Below are positions 25,395 through 34,590 of a DNA stretch of 60,812 nt, one piece after another. The notes below the pieces were generated by a model. The model did not search any database and was not told where the DNA came from. It worked only from the letters and a program-made list of their open reading frames with translations. The stretch comes from Candidatus Thorarchaeota archaeon (GTDB lineage: Archaea; Asgardarchaeota; Thorarchaeia; Thorarchaeales; Thorarchaeaceae), in contig JAEOUM010000177.1 of assembly GCA_016839275.1 (NCBI GenBank), positions 1-60,812 of the forward strand, written 5' to 3'. Both the position numbers and the translations under genes were made by a program. Every line of letters starts with the position of its first letter. The stretch's first letter is position 1.

Positions 25395-25823
25395 CTATCG
25401 TGTATATGTACCCATTGTTTTAGCTACAGTAATCTTATGTTTCTCACATAGTTCTTTGAAGCTGTTCTTATCCACAGTTTCTAACGCTGGAATTGATAGT
25501 GCATAGAGTGAGAAAACGTATCGATGCGTGCCAAAAGGAGGAGCAGGTCCACCCCAATTTTGAGTTCCAAAGTCGTTTTGTACCTGAATTCCAGGAACTT
25601 GTGCGTCAGGCTTAATCTCACAAACTCCCACAGGTATACCATGAACAAGCCAGTGAATCCAGTCTCCTACCGGAGCATCAGGATCATTACAGATGAGTGC
25701 AAAGCTCTTCGTTCCCGTAGGTATATCATCCCATGCAAGGTGAGGTCGTTGGTTCTCATGTCTGTAGGAACACTTGTCAGGAATTGGTTGCCCTTCCGCA
25801 AAATCATTACTCCAAAGTCGCAT
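25395..25823 (-). CDS. PEBP family protein (YbhB/YbcL type)
   Basis: 142 residues. It has the anion-binding core of phosphatidylethanolamine-binding proteins: CNDPDAPVGDWIHWLVHGIP at about residues 45-65 (the DPDAP motif), QNDFGTQNWGGPAPPFGTHRYVF at about 87-110 with the GxxGPxPPxGxHRY motif. No signal peptide, so cytoplasmic. Bacterial members have no settled function; kinase-inhibitor labels are by homology to eukaryotic RKIP only. ATG start. Confidence 0.88.
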   Translation of the reverse strand: MRLWSNDFAEGQPIPDKCSYRHENQRPHLAWDDIPTGTKSFALICNDPDAPVGDWIHWLVHGIPVGVCEIKPDAQVPGIQVQNDFGTQNWGGPAPPFGTHRYVFSLYALSIPALETVDKNSFKELCEKHKITVAKTMGTYTR

Positions 25824-26069
25824 CAGCTATCATCTCAAAGTGTGCTGATATATAATGGTAATAATCACTCTTCTGTATTTTCATCAACCAAATTGTGATG
25901 TTGAAGGAAGAATTCATTCGCAAGATAGATTCTTCTTCCAATCTATACTTCTGTCAAGTGTGTTTGGGACTGAATGGTTTAGATGGATCACGTCATATAC
26001 TAAAGCTAGTTCGGTCTTCAAACATTATGCTTAAAACGACCTTAATGAATCCTCCATCGAGGCATATCA

Positions 26070-26540
26070 TTGACTGATGTACAACAAACTTTCGAAAGAC
26101 TTGTTTCCCTCGCAATTCAGAGAGAGGAGGAAGCATACGAGTTCTATATGAAGGCCGCTGAAGAAGCAGAGTTCAAGTCATCAGCGAAACTACTACAAGA
26201 TTTAGCGCACCAAGAGGTCACTCATAAGGAAAAGTTGCAGTCTGCTCAAAAAGCAGGAGTCTGTGAAACTTTCAGGTGTGATACAATAGAGGAATTAGAG
26301 AATATGGACTTGAGTCAGTATCTTGTCGATATTCCATTACTGCCATCTTCTACACCCCAAGATGTGCTTATAGTGGCAATCAAGAAAGAATCTGCAGCCC
26401 ATAGCTTCTACAAAGCTCTATCTGAACTTACAGGAAGCGGACAGCATCGGACTGTATTCGAAACACTTGCGAATGAAGAAGAGAGCCATAAGAACAGGCT
26501 TCAAAATATGTATGATGACATTTTCCAGCCTGATATGTAG
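26070..26540 (+). CDS. Rubrerythrin-like diiron protein (no rubredoxin domain)
   Basis: 156 residues with a four-helix ferritin-like bundle. Iron-binding residues appear in the pattern EEEAYEFY, DLAHQEVTHKEKL, KKESAAHSFY and LANEEESHKNRL, that is Glu, then ExxH, in both halves. The rubredoxin-like C-terminal domain of classical rubrerythrin is missing. It probably reduces peroxide or senses oxygen and iron. TTG start, with GAGG seven bases upstream. The superoxide reductase at 28.8 kb would supply peroxide, so they may work in sequence, though they are not in one operon. Confidence 0.85.
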   Translation: MTDVQQTFERLVSLAIQREEEAYEFYMKAAEEAEFKSSAKLLQDLAHQEVTHKEKLQSAQKAGVCETFRCDTIEELENMDLSQYLVDIPLLPSSTPQDVLIVAIKKESAAHSFYKALSELTGSGQHRTVFETLANEEESHKNRLQNMYDDIFQPDM

Positions 26541-26590
26541 GTAGAACTCTATCGACTCGTTCGTACCGGTTTGCAAGGGAATAATTGTGA

Positions 26591-27871
26591 CTAAGGCATA
26601 TGAAGATTAGGCGCTGCTAGGAAGGTCAGTCCACGTTTTGTTAGCTCTTCAGCTGTTCGGTTCACTGAGTGATGTTTGTCTAGATAATTTTGCAAATGCA
26701 TAGGCATATGCCCTGCTTGAATAATGTCTTCCTTTGTTCTGAAATAATCAAGGATATCACTTGGATAATCGCGTGAAGCTTCTATCGAAAGAGTGCCGCC
26801 TTCATGTTTTGCGCTAATATTCTTTACATGATCAGCTAAATCAAGAAGTTCAGAAAGTCTATCATATGGTTGCCGAACAATAGACTTGTAGGTTTCTGTG
26901 ATGTGATGTTCAATCCGAACCACGTCTTCGAAATCAAAGGCTTTTCTAATCTGAGCTGCTAACTCAATAGTTTCGTTGTCAACGCTATTAGAGAGGTTGA
27001 ACCCAATGAGAGGACTAGTTCCATCATCTCGACTGAAGAGTTTTGCAGTCATTAAAGTCCACAAGCATGCATATGGATTGTCATTACCCATGAATACGGA
27101 GATCTTGAATTCCATGTCAATCCCTAGCTTGTGCATCATGTAGCCAACTAATACACTTCCAGGATTGATGTTGAGAACCTGTGTTATACCATAGGTCGTA
27201 TAATAATGCAGGAACTCATCAGCCCATTTCAAGGGAAACTTGTTTGGCATCCCGACACCGCCAAAATAACCTGTGATTGTGGATGGACCGCCAAGGTGTA
27301 TATTGACTGGGGCGCCATCGGGACCAGGATATGTTCCTTTTGTATCAAGCGTTTCAACATATGACGAACCAAATATTTGCATGGCAGCTGCAAATGCAAT
27401 GACATCATTATCTGCAGTTTGCTCATCCATTTTCCGAACCCTGATGAAACGGCTTGGCATTAACTCACTTTTCTCTATAGCCTGTTTAGTTTCTGCGATG
27501 AGCCATGGAAAGTACTGGCAGGCGCTAATCTCAAGAGTGACAGCGAAACTCTCATCGAATTTCGTAGATTTGAATTTATCACCAAGTATTTTCTGTCTAT
27601 AGTCAGAAATTGAAATGAAAGCATGACTATCCTTCTGTTCTTGAAGCCATTCAAGGTCTCTAACGTATGGAGAATTCTTTACCTCTAACATTGCAATCAA
27701 ATTATCGAGCTTTCTTACCTCCTCTGCTTTTCTATTGATTTCATCAATTCCACCATATTTGTCAATCAACATAAGAAGGTCATTCACAAGTGGATTGTCA
27801 TCTGCGAGAAAGATCTCATATATCTCTCTCAGTCGATCATTATCAATTCTTAGCTTTTTCCTGTCAATCAT
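26591..27871 (-). CDS. Conserved-looking protein of unknown function (426 residues)
   Basis: No family is recognised. The N-terminal 100 residues are helical and charged. The middle has a glycine-rich GGPSTITGYFGGVGMPNKFP segment (about 210-230), an INPGSVLVGYMMHKLGIDMEF segment (about 252-272) and VFMGNDNPYACLW. The alternation of strands and helices, as in SPLIGFNLSNSVDNETIELA, would suit a TIM barrel, but that is a guess. No signal or membrane segments, so cytoplasmic. GGAAGGCG lies ahead of the ATG. It stands alone, convergent with the rubrerythrin gene. Confidence 0.75.
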   Translation of the reverse strand: MIDRKKLRIDNDRLREIYEIFLADDNPLVNDLLMLIDKYGGIDEINRKAEEVRKLDNLIAMLEVKNSPYVRDLEWLQEQKDSHAFISISDYRQKILGDKFKSTKFDESFAVTLEISACQYFPWLIAETKQAIEKSELMPSRFIRVRKMDEQTADNDVIAFAAAMQIFGSSYVETLDTKGTYPGPDGAPVNIHLGGPSTITGYFGGVGMPNKFPLKWADEFLHYYTTYGITQVLNINPGSVLVGYMMHKLGIDMEFKISVFMGNDNPYACLWTLMTAKLFSRDDGTSPLIGFNLSNSVDNETIELAAQIRKAFDFEDVVRIEHHITETYKSIVRQPYDRLSELLDLADHVKNISAKHEGGTLSIEASRDYPSDILDYFRTKEDIIQAGHMPMHLQNYLDKHHSVNRTAEELTKRGLTFLAAPNLHMP

Positions 27872-28018
27872 AGCAGTACGCCTTCCACAAAGTTCAGCTG
27901 GCTATATCGAGCCCGAGTGCACAGATATTGGAGTGAAGCAGGTCCTAAAAAACCGTTCTGACCATCACTATTCTTCATTTTCATACGGATTATCCTTTGG
28001 GAGTGATTTCATACACAC

Positions 28019-28594
28019 TCAAGACTCTAGTGTGTCGACCTCTTGCGGGATTTCTCCTTTATAGGTCAAATCTCGTAGATATGACCGAATCATAGGACCG
28101 ATGGATAGTGTGACAAGAGAACCAACAATTACCTGTATAGAATTGACTGTGACTAATTCCGCCAAGGCTGCTCCAAAGGAGTATTCAAGTATGAACATTT
28201 CTCCGAGTAGATATCCTAACATCATAACACAAGATGCAAGAATAACACCAATGACATCCCATATACGGATACGATTTTCTTTGAATGTCTTTGCACTAAA
28301 AAGACCAACAACCATTCCTTCCAAGCCCTTGGCAACAAGAGTGATTGGGGCATATTGAGGTGCAACGATTAAATCTGCAATTGCAGAACCTCCACCTCCA
28401 GCGATAAACCCTCCAAGTGGACCTAAAATAAATCCACTAATCATTACCAGAACATCGCCTAGATTGAAATAACCGGCTGTAGTTGGAAACGGTACGATTA
28501 GTACTATTGTTGAAACAGTAGTTAGGGCTGTAAGAATTGCAATTAGGGAGATGTACACAGTCGTATTTGGGTGCTCTGGACGAAAATATTCCAC
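28019..28594 (-). CDS. ECF transporter S component-like membrane protein
   Basis: 191 residues from a GTG at 28594. AAGGAGG sits eight bases before this codon and lies inside longer possible readings, so the upstream ATG codons are unlikely. About five or six membrane spans. The stretch TTAGYFNLGDVLVMISGFILG followed by PLGGFIAGGGGSAIADLI, near residues 35-75, is typical of the substrate-binding (S) subunit of energy-coupling-factor vitamin transporters. The substrate is unknown; no ECF ATPase or T component lies in the window, so it must share modules encoded elsewhere. The predicted leader is too short for a riboswitch. Confidence 0.75.
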   Translation of the reverse strand: MEYFRPEHPNTTVYISLIAILTALTTVSTIVLIVPFPTTAGYFNLGDVLVMISGFILGPLGGFIAGGGGSAIADLIVAPQYAPITLVAKGLEGMVVGLFSAKTFKENRIRIWDVIGVILASCVMMLGYLLGEMFILEYSFGAALAELVTVNSIQVIVGSLVTLSIGPMIRSYLRDLTYKGEIPQEVDTLES

Positions 28595-28758
28595 TGTACT
28601 CTCCTCCTTTACAGACATTATGTCAGCAATTTTCAGGGCAAGATGATTACATATAACCTTAAGCCTGTCATAAGAGAAGTGTTTTAACATGAGAAACATA
28701 ATGGAAATGGTGGGTAGTTGAATATACTCCCATTTCCCCATATGAGAGGTAGGGAAAA

Positions 28759-29139
28759 ATGAGCAAGAAATGGATACAGACTGCGGATTGGAAGAGTGAG
28801 AAACATATTCCTGCAATTGAAATCTCGAAAATAGAAAATGGTCGAGTCTATGTGAAAGTAGCTGTTGGAAAGGAAATCCCACATCCTAATACAACAGCCC
28901 ATCACATCAAGTGGATTGACCTATTCTTCTGGCCAGACGACGAAAAATTCCCCTGCGAGATTGGGTACGTCAGTTTTGATACACATGGTGAGTCAGCTCA
29001 AGGGCCAGATACAGGTTCAGTACACTCTGAGCCAGTTACAAAGTTCGTCTTTTCAACGAAAAAGTCAGGTACTTTGATGGCTACTGCCTACTGCAATATA
29101 CACGGACTTTGGAAGAGCGAGGAAGAGCTCAAGATCTAG
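28759..29139 (+). CDS. sor: Superoxide reductase (neelaredoxin, class II)
   Basis: 126 residues, the usual size for the one-iron type. The enzyme reduces superoxide to peroxide in anaerobes. Iron ligands of the SOR centre can be seen: EKHIPAIE (Glu and His), GKEIPHPNTTAHHIKW (two His) and CNIHGLW (Cys and His) at the end. The N-terminal Cys4 desulforedoxin domain is absent. GGTAGGG precedes the ATG. Divergent from the ECF gene and followed by a terminator. Confidence 0.92.
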   Translation: MSKKWIQTADWKSEKHIPAIEISKIENGRVYVKVAVGKEIPHPNTTAHHIKWIDLFFWPDDEKFPCEIGYVSFDTHGESAQGPDTGSVHSEPVTKFVFSTKKSGTLMATAYCNIHGLWKSEEELKI

Positions 29140-29165
29140 ACCTATCAATGCTACAAATATCGGCT

Positions 29166-29217
29166 GGAGTCTGCCTACAGAGTTGTAGCCAGACCTCCAC
29201 CACACTGTTTTTCATTT
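29166..29217 (+). terminator. Intrinsic-type terminator after the superoxide reductase gene
   Basis: A long imperfect hairpin (arms GGAGTCTG-CTAC and GTAG-CAGACCTCC, 29166-29198) is followed by a T-rich run at 29207-29217, about 25 bases after the stop codon. Confidence 0.55.
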
Positions 29218-29573
29218 TCACTGAGAGATGATTTCTAAGATTATTACACCATAGATAGTTGAACCATCTGAGAGCCCCCTCACAATCAGACGCTTCCCAC
29301 CATGTAATGCAAATTCTTCAGAGTGATAGTCTGCTGAAAACAGCTTCACAAGGAAGGATTGCTGATAAATTTGTATTTGGCCCCTGCAGTAGTTGCTATC
29401 ATATATTGGTCAATATCCTTGATAGAAGCCTCACAATGTGATTTCATCCATAATTGTATTCAACATGACAAAACTGTCTTTTCGATAGTCACATCTTGTG
29501 ACTTCATCTAGTGACCCCCTAAAGTGGCTTCGCTATATATACTAATTCTGAGTAGTATTTCTTGTGAACTATT
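29218..29573 (+). promoter_or_regulatory. Intergenic control region with direct repeats and TATA box
   Basis: No credible gene; a 60-codon frame at 29259 has no support. Two direct repeats, TGTGATTTCATCCA (29437-29450) and TGTGACTTCATCTA (29497-29510), lie 60 bases apart ahead of a clear TATA box CTATATATACT at 29533-29543. The repeats look like operator sites for the tiny ORFs that begin at 29574. Confidence 0.45.
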
Positions 29574-29678
29574 ATGGCTCTAGCAACCAACACCCGGAAC
29601 ATATCTGTGCTGAAGAATAAGACTGGTCGAGTTTACTCGACTGAGGCAATCACTTTCGCCTACCAGTATCGGAGGTAA
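29574..29678 (+). CDS. Micro-ORF 1 (34 residues), paralogue of the next
   Basis: A 34-residue basic protein starting MALATN. Its C-terminal part, VYSTEAITFAYQYRR, matches the next ORF (ISTDAITHAYMYR). It lies about 31 bases after a TATA box, so the transcript would have a short leader. The GGAGG in its own last codons forms the ribosome site of the second ORF. Function unknown; too short for usual gene callers. Support comes from the promoter, the ribosome site and the conserved motif shared between two neighbouring frames. Confidence 0.6.
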   Translation: MALATNTRNISVLKNKTGRVYSTEAITFAYQYRR

Positions 29679-29684
29679 AATATC

Positions 29685-29771
29685 ATGGCTCTATTGAGAA
29701 AGACAAGTAAGAATTCCTATAATAAGAGAATCTCTACTGACGCAATTACCCACGCTTACATGTACAGGTAG
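29685..29771 (+). CDS. Micro-ORF 2 (28 residues), paralogue of the first
   Basis: A 28-residue Lys/Arg-rich protein starting MALLRK, ending with the shared S-T-(E/D)-A-I-T-x-A-Y-x-Y-R motif. GGAGG is nine bases upstream of the ATG, at the end of micro-ORF 1, so the two are translationally coupled. The tail could form an amphipathic helix with Tyr on one face. Function unknown. Confidence 0.6.
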   Translation: MALLRKTSKNSYNKRISTDAITHAYMYR

Positions 29772-29777
29772 ATTACA

Positions 29778-29885
29778 ATGGCATCGCAGAAATCATCTTT
29801 CGACAACCACCCTAGTACAACCAACGATAAAGCAAATAATCGTTGTTTAACAGATGAAGAAGTGCTCTTGCTCGAGGCGACCTGA
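29778..29885 (+). CDS. Micro-ORF 3 (35 residues)
   Basis: A third short frame six bases after micro-ORF 2, preceded by AGGT. It starts MASQKS and is polar and rich in Asn, Ser and Lys, ending in CLTDEEVLLLEAT. It does not share the C-terminal motif, so it may be an unrelated small gene or chance. Confidence 0.35.
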   Translation: MASQKSSFDNHPSTTNDKANNRCLTDEEVLLLEAT

Positions 29886-29918
29886 GCACTTCAAACTTGT
29901 TTTCAATACTTTGAATGA

Positions 29919-30521
29919 TTATGTATCAGCTTTCAAAATCCAACGCACAAGCTCCGAGTGCATAGAATTCTCTTTGATGAATTCGTCACGATATGAATTA
30001 CTCTTGAAGGCGAGAAGAATATTCTGCATACCAGCGTCAAAACCAATGATTCTCACAGCTCTGGCTAAAGCATTAGGCCTGAAGGCAATCGCTGTCATGA
30101 ACATAGAAATCGCGAAGATTGCTGTGAAGACTGTCACCCAGGGAGAAATAGGGCGCCCCCGTGATATTGAATCACCTAGGAACAACAGTCCAAAGAACAT
30201 GAAAGCCATAGCCAGTCCATCTACTATTAGACAGAGGGATTTGTATCGGTCCTCTCCCTCATCCGTGTAGTAATGATTAGCACAGACCTGGATGGGCAGG
30301 ACTTTGAGTGTGGGCTGTGGGATGCCTTGTTTTCTTCGAACATATGGGCTATAATAGGGATCCCATTCACGCCTCAGATATTGAGTTCGTCCTGTAACGA
30401 TAGTCATTCGAGATAGTAGTATTGCACGAGCCCCACAGATAGGACAGATTTTTGGAAATCGTGCTCTAGATAGGTCTACGCGAACTATGGGATTATCAAA
30501 GTAGTGCTTCTTTGGACTCAT
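29919..30521 (-). CDS. Small zinc-finger membrane protein of unknown function
   Basis: 200 residues. An N-terminal CPICGAR motif (about residues 25-31), with a later single Cys-x-His (VCANHYYTDEGEDRYKS, near residue 79), suggests a zinc site in the cytosol; two hydrophobic segments follow at about 97-115 and 127-148. No family recognised. AAGGAG precedes the ATG. Its end faces the micro-ORF cluster. Confidence 0.65.
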   Translation of the reverse strand: MSPKKHYFDNPIVRVDLSRARFPKICPICGARAILLSRMTIVTGRTQYLRREWDPYYSPYVRRKQGIPQPTLKVLPIQVCANHYYTDEGEDRYKSLCLIVDGLAMAFMFFGLLFLGDSISRGRPISPWVTVFTAIFAISMFMTAIAFRPNALARAVRIIGFDAGMQNILLAFKSNSYRDEFIKENSMHSELVRWILKADT

Positions 30522-30628
30522 AATTTGTAGACTCCTTCCTGATGAAGAAAGAAAGAATCAGAATAAAGAGTGTATCGAACTCCGCTATACTAAAGAATTT
30601 TTAACACAGAGGATGTGGTCCTCAGAAT

Positions 30629-31198
30629 ATGTATTACGGAGAAAAGGTTAGACTCAGGGCTTTAGAGCTTGAGGACTTGGATTTAGTGATGGAGAACTGG
30701 AATAATCTTGAGATGAGACAGTTCCTAGCTACTGCATGGCCGATGTCAAAGAATGCAGAGAGAAAATGGTTGGAACGAGCGACCACTATGGATCCATGGA
30801 GAGATGGTGGAATGGTTCTGGCAATCGAAGACAAAAAGACACAGGAGTTCATTGGTACCGTGAGTTTTTTTGACATATCGAAACAGAGTCAAAGAGCCGA
30901 ATTTGGTATTGCGATTCATAATCCGGAGAACTTTGGAAAGGGTTATGGAACAGATACTATCAGGGTCATGCTATGGGTTGGTTTTCATATCCTCGGGCTG
31001 AACAGCATTTTCTTGATTACTTTAGATGAGAATGAACGAGCTCAGCGGGCCTATGAGAAGGCAGGGTTCAAACTTGTTGGGCGATATAGACAAGCGACAT
31101 ATATGATGGGCAGGTTCCATGACTTTGTAATCATGGACTTGATTCGTGAGGACTTTCTCAAAGAGTATCCACCAGGAACACGCGTTGGTGAGCCTTAA
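30629..31198 (+). CDS. GNAT acetyltransferase, RimJ/RimL-like
   Basis: 189 residues. The start VRLRALELEDLDLVMENWNN and the later IAIHNPENFGKGYGTDTIRVMLWVGF, with the GKGYGT acetyl-CoA loop near residue 105, and LDENERAQRAYEKAGFKLVGR match the RimJ/RimL branch, which acetylates protein N-termini or small amines. Substrate unknown. No ribosome site; a T-rich box near 30596 suggests a leaderless or nearly leaderless mRNA. Confidence 0.85.
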   Translation: MYYGEKVRLRALELEDLDLVMENWNNLEMRQFLATAWPMSKNAERKWLERATTMDPWRDGGMVLAIEDKKTQEFIGTVSFFDISKQSQRAEFGIAIHNPENFGKGYGTDTIRVMLWVGFHILGLNSIFLITLDENERAQRAYEKAGFKLVGRYRQATYMMGRFHDFVIMDLIREDFLKEYPPGTRVGEP

Positions 31199-31329
31199 TT
31201 TTTAGAAAGAGTGAAAGGGAAGACAGCTCAGCGAAGCGTAACAACCAAAAGAGGGCTAGCTGATACGCGATTATGCCTATCAGGCTACTTATCACTCATG
31301 GGTGATTCCGTAAATTGGAGCAGTTCCCA

Positions 31330-33333
31330 ATGACCGACAAATCTCTTGAAAATCGTGCAATCAATACAATCCGCTTTCTCTCTGCGGATGCTGTAGAAAA
31401 GGCTAATTCAGGGCATCCAGGAATGCCAATGGGCGCTGCGGCGATGGCATACGCACTTTGGACTCGACATCTTCGGTTCAATCCCAAGAATCCCCATTGG
31501 TGGGATCGAGATAGGTTCGTGCTTTCAGGCGGACATGGATCCATGCTGCTTTATTCTCTTCTCCATCTGACTGGGTACGATGTTTCACTAGATGACATCA
31601 AGAACTTCAGACAGTGGGAGAGTAAAACTCCAGGGCATCCTGAGTGTTACAAGACTCCTGGAGTTGAAGTGACAACAGGACCTCTAGGGCAAGGATTAGC
31701 TAATTGTGTTGGGATGGCTATTGCAGAGGCACATTTGTCAGCTGTTTTCAACAAGCCCCAATTTGGGATAGTCAATCACAATATCTATGGAATAGTGACA
31801 GATGGAGACCTTATGGAGGGAATCTCATCCGAGTCAGCATCGCTTGCAGGACATCTGAAGTTAGGAAAGATAATTCTACTCTATGATGATAACAAGATCT
31901 CAATTGATGGTAGCACTGATTTGACATTTACTGAAAATCGTGGAGCGAGATTCGAAGCGTTCGGCTGGCATGTTCAGAGAATTGATAATGGAAATGACGT
32001 CGAATCAGTGGATGCAGCTATTTCTAAGGCAAAGAGCGACCCACGCCCATCTTTGATAATGTGTAAGACGCACATAGGCTTTGGTATGCCAAATAAGCAA
32101 GATACTTCTAAGGCTCATGGCGAACCTGCGGGTGAAGAAGAACTTGACGGAGCAAAGAATAACTTGGAGTGGCCTCTTACTCCTCGTTTCTACATCCCTG
32201 ATGATGTTCTAGGTTTTTTCCGAGAAGTTGGTGACAGAGGTTCGCTACTGGAATCTGAGTGGCAATCTGTTTTTGATACATATACAAAAGATTGCCCTGA
32301 AATGGCCGCTGAATTCACTAGACGAATGAATGGTGAGTTGGTACCAGGATGGGATGATAATCTTCCTATCTTTCCTGCAGAAGGAAAAGGATTGGCTACA
32401 CGTGTGGCTTCGGGAAAGACAATTAATGTTCTTGCAATCAAGCTTCCTGAACTAGTGGGTGGGTCAGCAGACCTGACACCATCGAACAAGTCATGGATTG
32501 ATGGAAGTCCATCATTTCAAGCCAAAAGCCTGAACGGTCGAAATATTCACTACGGAGTACGTGAGCATGCAATGGGAGCGATTGTAAATGGTATCGCAGC
32601 TCACGGAGGCTTTCTACCATTCTCAGCTACATTTCTTATGTTCGCAGATTATATGCGCCCAGCAATACGACTCTCTGCACTGTCTGGACATCATAGTATT
32701 TGGATATTCACTCATGATAGTATTGGTGTAGGAGAGGATGGTCCCACACATCAGCCAGTAGAACATCTAGCAGCGCTTCGTGCAATCCCCAATCTAGTCG
32801 TAATTAGACCAGGAGATGCAAATGAAGTAGTCGAAGCATGGAAAGTGGCAATCTCTAACAGGAGAGGCCCGACCCTTCTTGCCTTGACTAGGCAGAATGT
32901 TCCAATAATTGACAGGGCAAAATATGCAGCTGCATCTGGTGCAAGTAAGGGAGCGTATGTACTTGCAGACCTTGGCAAAGAGCCAGAGATAATTCTAATG
33001 GCATCGGGTTCAGAGCTAGACTTGATCATTCATGCTGGAGAAGAACTTCAAGAACAAGGTGTTAACGTACGACTTGTATCATTCCCGAGCTGGGAGTTAT
33101 TCAAAACGCAGAGTCAAGAATATCGTGAATCTGTTCTACCTCCGAAGATAAAGAAACGCTTAGTCGTGGAAGCAGGAGTGGCTCAAGGATGGGAACGTTG
33201 GGTGGGAGATAATGGAAAGTATCTATGTATTGATACATTTGGTTCATCGGCACCTGCAGAAGTACTATTTGAAAAATACGGATTCACAGTTGAAAATGTC
33301 ATTAAACATGCCCAAGCTCTTCTTAATGAATAA
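31330..33333 (+). CDS. tkt: Transketolase, single-chain type
   Basis: 667 residues. The enzyme transfers two-carbon units in the pentose phosphate pathway using thiamine diphosphate. Hallmarks are [19 protein letters not shown] near residue 25, [19 protein letters not shown], the diphosphate motif GDGDLMEG (here [13 protein letters not shown]) near 156, and in the second half [19 protein letters not shown] with the catalytic Glu, and [19 protein letters not shown]. Many archaea have two split subunits; this is a full-length bacterial-type chain. The ATG at 31330 has GGAG eight bases upstream. Stand-alone gene. Confidence 0.95.
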   Translation: MTDKSLENRAINTIRFLSADAVEKANSGHPGMPMGAAAMAYALWTRHLRFNPKNPHWWDRDRFVLSGGHGSMLLYSLLHLTGYDVSLDDIKNFRQWESKTPGHPECYKTPGVEVTTGPLGQGLANCVGMAIAEAHLSAVFNKPQFGIVNHNIYGIVTDGDLMEGISSESASLAGHLKLGKIILLYDDNKISIDGSTDLTFTENRGARFEAFGWHVQRIDNGNDVESVDAAISKAKSDPRPSLIMCKTHIGFGMPNKQDTSKAHGEPAGEEELDGAKNNLEWPLTPRFYIPDDVLGFFREVGDRGSLLESEWQSVFDTYTKDCPEMAAEFTRRMNGELVPGWDDNLPIFPAEGKGLATRVASGKTINVLAIKLPELVGGSADLTPSNKSWIDGSPSFQAKSLNGRNIHYGVREHAMGAIVNGIAAHGGFLPFSATFLMFADYMRPAIRLSALSGHHSIWIFTHDSIGVGEDGPTHQPVEHLAALRAIPNLVVIRPGDANEVVEAWKVAISNRRGPTLLALTRQNVPIIDRAKYAAASGASKGAYVLADLGKEPEIILMASGSELDLIIHAGEELQEQGVNVRLVSFPSWELFKTQSQEYRESVLPPKIKKRLVVEAGVAQGWERWVGDNGKYLCIDTFGSSAPAEVLFEKYGFTVENVIKHAQALLNE

Positions 33334-33443
33334 GAAAAAACAAGCTCCATGAATCTTTACAAGGTTTCATAAACCTTCTATCGCAATTTAGAGGTCTTAT
33401 AGTTCTATTTAGTATCCCAAAACACATTGCTAAGCAATATTTG

Positions 33444-33452
33444 CTATATATA
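33444..33452 (+). promoter_or_regulatory. TATA box of the surface protein gene
   Basis: CTATATATA lies about 33 bases upstream of the ATG at 33482, giving a predicted leader of around ten bases. Confidence 0.45.
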
Positions 33453-33481
33453 CAGAATTCACAGCATACCTCGGTGATCTA

Positions 33482-34432
33482 ATGGACACTTACAAAAAAG
33501 TCATTCTAGCGACCTTTGCAGTACTGATGATGGGGATTGGCATGCCCCTAGCTGCTGCTCAAGGTAATAGTGTAGAGTATCAGTATTCAGCAGGTATCGT
33601 TACCCTGACTACAGATGATATCTCTATCAAAGTTACAGGAAACAATCAAGCCCCACACTTTCACTGGTGGGATCCGAACACCCCCACAGTTGACTATCAT
33701 GTTATGTTTGTGAAGATGTTTGAGGCTAATGATACCAATGCAGATGGAGCCTACACGAATGGTACAGACCACATGATTGGTGCACCCCTTGCCCTCCCAA
33801 CTATTGGATGGGAATTCAGTGATTTTGTAATTGATGAAGAAGGCGATAACATCACTGCTGTCCACTTCAATTTCACAACTACAACTGAGTTTGATCCCCG
33901 ACCTGAGGGTGTTGGAATGGACTATGGTAGCCTTCCAAGTCTTCCAGCATTCAATGTAACAATTGAGGTGAGAGTTCATCTCAATTTGTCCACACCTGGT
34001 GAGATGAAATTCGATCTGATTGTTGGAGGATGGGAATGGACCTATGAAGACTCAATTCTTGTGCTTCAGTTCAACCTTACTGAGAGCGACCATGGCGAAG
34101 TCCAAGGAGATAGAGATCCATCAGGATTCCACAAGACTGGAACGATGTTCCAATTCGAGAATGGATACTTTGAATATGAAGAGACCGCTCTTGCAGCAAA
34201 TAACTCACTTCAAGTCAAAGCAAGCTATGGGGAAGGCACTGGACTAGAGGCTGGTCAAGCAATCTACCTTGCCTTCGAGAACTTTGGTAATGAAACACTA
34301 GAGTACGATCCTATACTCGGAATTGAATCCTCAACTTCCACAGGAATTGTACTAGATCCAATGACACTCGCATTGATTGGTGGAGCAGTTGTAGTTCTTC
34401 TGCTTGTTGCAGTCATCATCAGGCGACGATAG
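33482..34432 (+). CDS. Secreted, C-terminally anchored surface protein
   Basis: 316 residues. N-terminal signal peptide (about residues 6-26, ending LAAAQ), an acidic beta-rich extracellular part with many Asn-x-Ser/Thr sites (such as NDT, NGT, NIT, NFT, NVT, NLS, NLT, NNS and NET) suggesting N-glycosylation, and a C-terminal membrane span followed by RRR. This is the layout of archaeal envelope proteins. No domain family recognised. Own TATA box and a strong terminator, so it is probably a single-gene, well-expressed unit. Confidence 0.82.
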   Translation: MDTYKKVILATFAVLMMGIGMPLAAAQGNSVEYQYSAGIVTLTTDDISIKVTGNNQAPHFHWWDPNTPTVDYHVMFVKMFEANDTNADGAYTNGTDHMIGAPLALPTIGWEFSDFVIDEEGDNITAVHFNFTTTTEFDPRPEGVGMDYGSLPSLPAFNVTIEVRVHLNLSTPGEMKFDLIVGGWEWTYEDSILVLQFNLTESDHGEVQGDRDPSGFHKTGTMFQFENGYFEYEETALAANNSLQVKASYGEGTGLEAGQAIYLAFENFGNETLEYDPILGIESSTSTGIVLDPMTLALIGGAVVVLLLVAVIIRRR

Positions 34433-34446
34433 AATCAAGTTGGTGT

Positions 34447-34480
34447 GGAAGCAGAAACCCTGCTTCCCTCTTTTTTTCTT
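34447..34480 (+). terminator. Strong intrinsic-type terminator after the surface protein gene
   Basis: Hairpin GGAAGCAG/CTGCTTCC with a short loop (34447-34467) followed by a T-run at 34470-34478, 15 bases after the stop. Confidence 0.7.
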
Positions 34481-34590
34481 TCACTAGTTCAACTAACTAA
34501 AGCTATCTTACTCAGCAAGCGCGCTAACCAAAAGATATATAGTTCGGCTCCTAACAATTAGGGCACGAACTAGTTTGGGGCTGAATCAGT

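Noticed and set aside
25895-26077. 60-codon ORF with a CQVC pair
   Set aside because: No ribosome site, and it covers the promoter and start of the rubrerythrin-like gene; a single CxxC is weak evidence.
28595-28882. Extended N terminus of the ECF S component
   Set aside because: The extra 96 residues are low quality, reach into the divergent superoxide reductase gene and contain the ribosome site that points to the GTG at 28594.
29259-29441. 60-codon ORF upstream of the micro-ORFs
   Set aside because: No ribosome site, no motif, and it overlaps one of the direct repeats.
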